NCBI RefSeq assembly: GCF_000708715.2
Contig: NZ_JENB01000008.1
Span: 62,001-126,000, forward strand
Direction of reading: 5' to 3'
Origin: Pseudomonas putida W15Oct28
GTDB lineage: Bacteria; Pseudomonadota; Gammaproteobacteria; Pseudomonadales; Pseudomonadaceae
Length of the DNA: 64,000 bases
Shown here: one piece after another, positions 62,750-64,000 of the stretch
Layout: every line of letters begins with the position of its first letter
Position numbering within the stretch: the first letter of the stretch is position 1
The notes under the pieces: model-generated
Seen by the model: only the letters and a program-made list of their open reading frames with translations
The model's database searches: none
Told to the model about the DNA's origin: nothing
Program-made: the position numbers and the translations under genes

Positions 62750-63020
62750 CTTCTGAGCGTAGCCCCCTCTGGCTTCGCCGCCAAGGCTTCTTCATCAATC
62801 AGAAAAATAAACTTCAAAACACATAAAAATACTTTTTTCGTTCATCGTTTTTGCGGTATGAAGAAACCAGACAGCCGATTCCTGCAGCACAGGTGGCGTC
62901 ATCCAGGCCCACCTAGCCAGGTTCGCTTCCCGCCCGTAACAACGCGGTGCAGGGGAGACCGGTAGTCACTCTGCGGCGCAACAGACCGCGCCGTGTGGCT
63001 TCGACATAAGGTGACCGAGT
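62750..63020. other. Gap upstream of the PhoH gene
   Basis: About 270 nt with an AT-rich segment (62805-62860, runs of A and T) that may hold the promoter of the PhoH-family gene, then a GC-rich leader. I see no gene, no REP and no clear hairpin here. Confidence 0.4.
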
Positions 63021-64000
63021 ATGGATGACCAAGGACGCAACCCTTCCTCCAGCAAGCCAATCCTGTATGTGCTCGATACCAACGTCCTGATTCACGACCC
63101 CAACGCGTTACTGAACTTCGAGGAGCACCATGTCGCCATCCCGATGACGGTGCTGGAGGAACTCGACAAGCTCAAGACCGGCAAACAGACCATCGCCGCC
63201 GAATGCCGCCAGGCCATCCGCCTGATAGACCAGACGCTTGGTGACGCTTCGCCCAGCGATGTCGAGCAGGGCGTGCCTATCCAGCGCAACAAGAGCGGCC
63301 CCAAGGGCTTCCTGTCCATCCTGATGACCCCGCGCAACGAGCCGAACAAGCTGCTGCCGGAAAACCTCAACGACAACATCATCATCAACCAGCTGCTCGA
63401 AGTACGGGCGCGGCGCACCGACCTGGACGTGGTGCTGGTCACCAAAGACATCAACATGCGCCTGAAAGCGCGTGCCTGTGGCATTGCGGCCGAGGACTAC
63501 AGCACCGACCAACTGGTGGATGACGTGTCCTTGCTGTCCAAGGGCTACCATTCGGTTACCGGCTCGTTCTGGGACCGCGTCAGCAAGGTCGATACCCGTC
63601 AGGAGCGCGGCCGCACCTGGCATCGGGTGCAGATGATCGACAACCTGCCTGCGGTACACATCAACGAGTTCATCATCGATGAACAGGGCTTCGTCGGCTG
63701 GATCAAGGGTATCCGCAACGATGAACTGCTGCTGCTCGACCTGCACCAGGAGCCACTGCTGCACCAGGAAGCCTGGGGGCTGAAGCCACGCGACATCCAC
63801 CAGAGCCTTGCGCTGTTCGCCCTGCTCGACCCGGATATCCACCTGGTCAACCTGACCGGCGCGGCCGGTTCCGGCAAGACCATCCTGGCGCTGGCCGCGG
63901 CCATCGAGCAGACCATGGTCAGCAAGCGCTACCGGCGCATCATCGCCACCCGCAGCGTGCAGGGGCTGGACCAGGAGATCGGCTTCCTGCCGGGCACCGA
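63021..64000 (+). CDS. PIN-PhoH family ATPase (truncated by the window edge)
   Basis: The first 326 codons of a PhoH-like protein with an N-terminal PIN domain (YVLDTNVLIHDP, D19; EELDKLK; NDNIIINQLL, D118 area; VLVTKDINMRLKA, D143) and the start of the PhoH ATPase domain with Walker A GAAGSGKT at 280-287 and ATRSVQGLDQEIGFLPGT. PIN-PhoH proteins are RNA helicase/ribonucleases. AAGGTGA lies eight nt before ATG 63021. The reading frame is open at 64000, and the rest is outside the window. Confidence 0.93.
   Translation, partial: MDDQGRNPSSSKPILYVLDTNVLIHDPNALLNFEEHHVAIPMTVLEELDKLKTGKQTIAAECRQAIRLIDQTLGDASPSDVEQGVPIQRNKSGPKGFLSILMTPRNEPNKLLPENLNDNIIINQLLEVRARRTDLDVVLVTKDINMRLKARACGIAAEDYSTDQLVDDVSLLSKGYHSVTGSFWDRVSKVDTRQERGRTWHRVQMIDNLPAVHINEFIIDEQGFVGWIKGIRNDELLLLDLHQEPLLHQEAWGLKPRDIHQSLALFALLDPDIHLVNLTGAAGSGKTILALAAAIEQTMVSKRYRRIIATRSVQGLDQEIGFLPGT

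Noticed and set aside
1..64000. CRISPR arrays, tRNA/rRNA genes, complete insertion sequences, prophage genes
   Set aside because: The regularly recurring repeats are REP palindromes, not CRISPR repeats with spacers; no transposase, integrase, phage structural gene or tRNA cloverleaf was found on either strand by reading.

Overview
The window is chromosomal DNA of a high-GC gammaproteobacterium, almost certainly a fluorescent Pseudomonas of the P. putida group. The evidence is the gene families, a complete alginate operon in canonical Pseudomonas order, and at least a dozen copies of the 35-bp P. putida-type REP palindrome (core GCGGGC..GCCCGCTCCCACAGG) in intergenic gaps. There are no rRNA or tRNA genes, no CRISPR array, no complete insertion sequence and no prophage.

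Left part (1-14.1 kb): a full Flp/Tad pilus locus. The main operon on the minus strand is rcpC-rcpA-tadZ-tadA-tadB-tadC-tadD-DUF3613. Around it lie the prepilin peptidase fppA (+), tadG (+), a tadE gene translationally coupled to a large PAS-rich sensor kinase (-), and, divergent from rcpC, a 56-codon flp pilin gene followed by a single-domain response regulator. An HPF/RaiA-like gene follows behind a bidirectional terminator.

Iron region (14.7-25.3 kb): two adjacent iron-responsive cell-surface signalling systems. The first is fecI-fecR-fecA (ferric citrate) on the minus strand. The second, on the plus strand, is DUF3649 - PepSY membrane protein - DUF3325 - ECF sigma - FecR - TonB receptor. 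Each faces a Fur-box-like site in the shared divergent region.

Middle part (25.4-43 kb): single regulators and metabolic genes (AraC, DMT exporter, 2-hydroxyacid dehydrogenase, universal stress protein, SDR) and two efflux loci, each beside a LysR regulator. One is OMF-FUSC-DUF1656-HlyD. The other is MFS(EmrB)-HlyD(EmrA)-OMF, where near-identical 17-bp palindromes lie upstream of both the LysR gene and the pump. An Abi_2-like abortive-infection gene broken by one in-frame TAA sits between two converging genes.

Right part (43-64 kb): the twelve-gene alginate operon algD-8-44-K-E-G-X-L-I-J-F-A, read on the minus strand. It has a probable AlgU promoter and a leader of about 430 nt. Two features stand out: a 127-bp REP pair inserted inside the signal-peptide coding region of algK, and, between algD and yaaA, two copies of a roughly 210-bp element with 51-58-bp perfect terminal inverted repeats. 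The window closes with yaaA, a polysaccharide deacetylase-like protein with degenerate catalytic motifs, and the start of a PIN-PhoH gene that runs off the edge.
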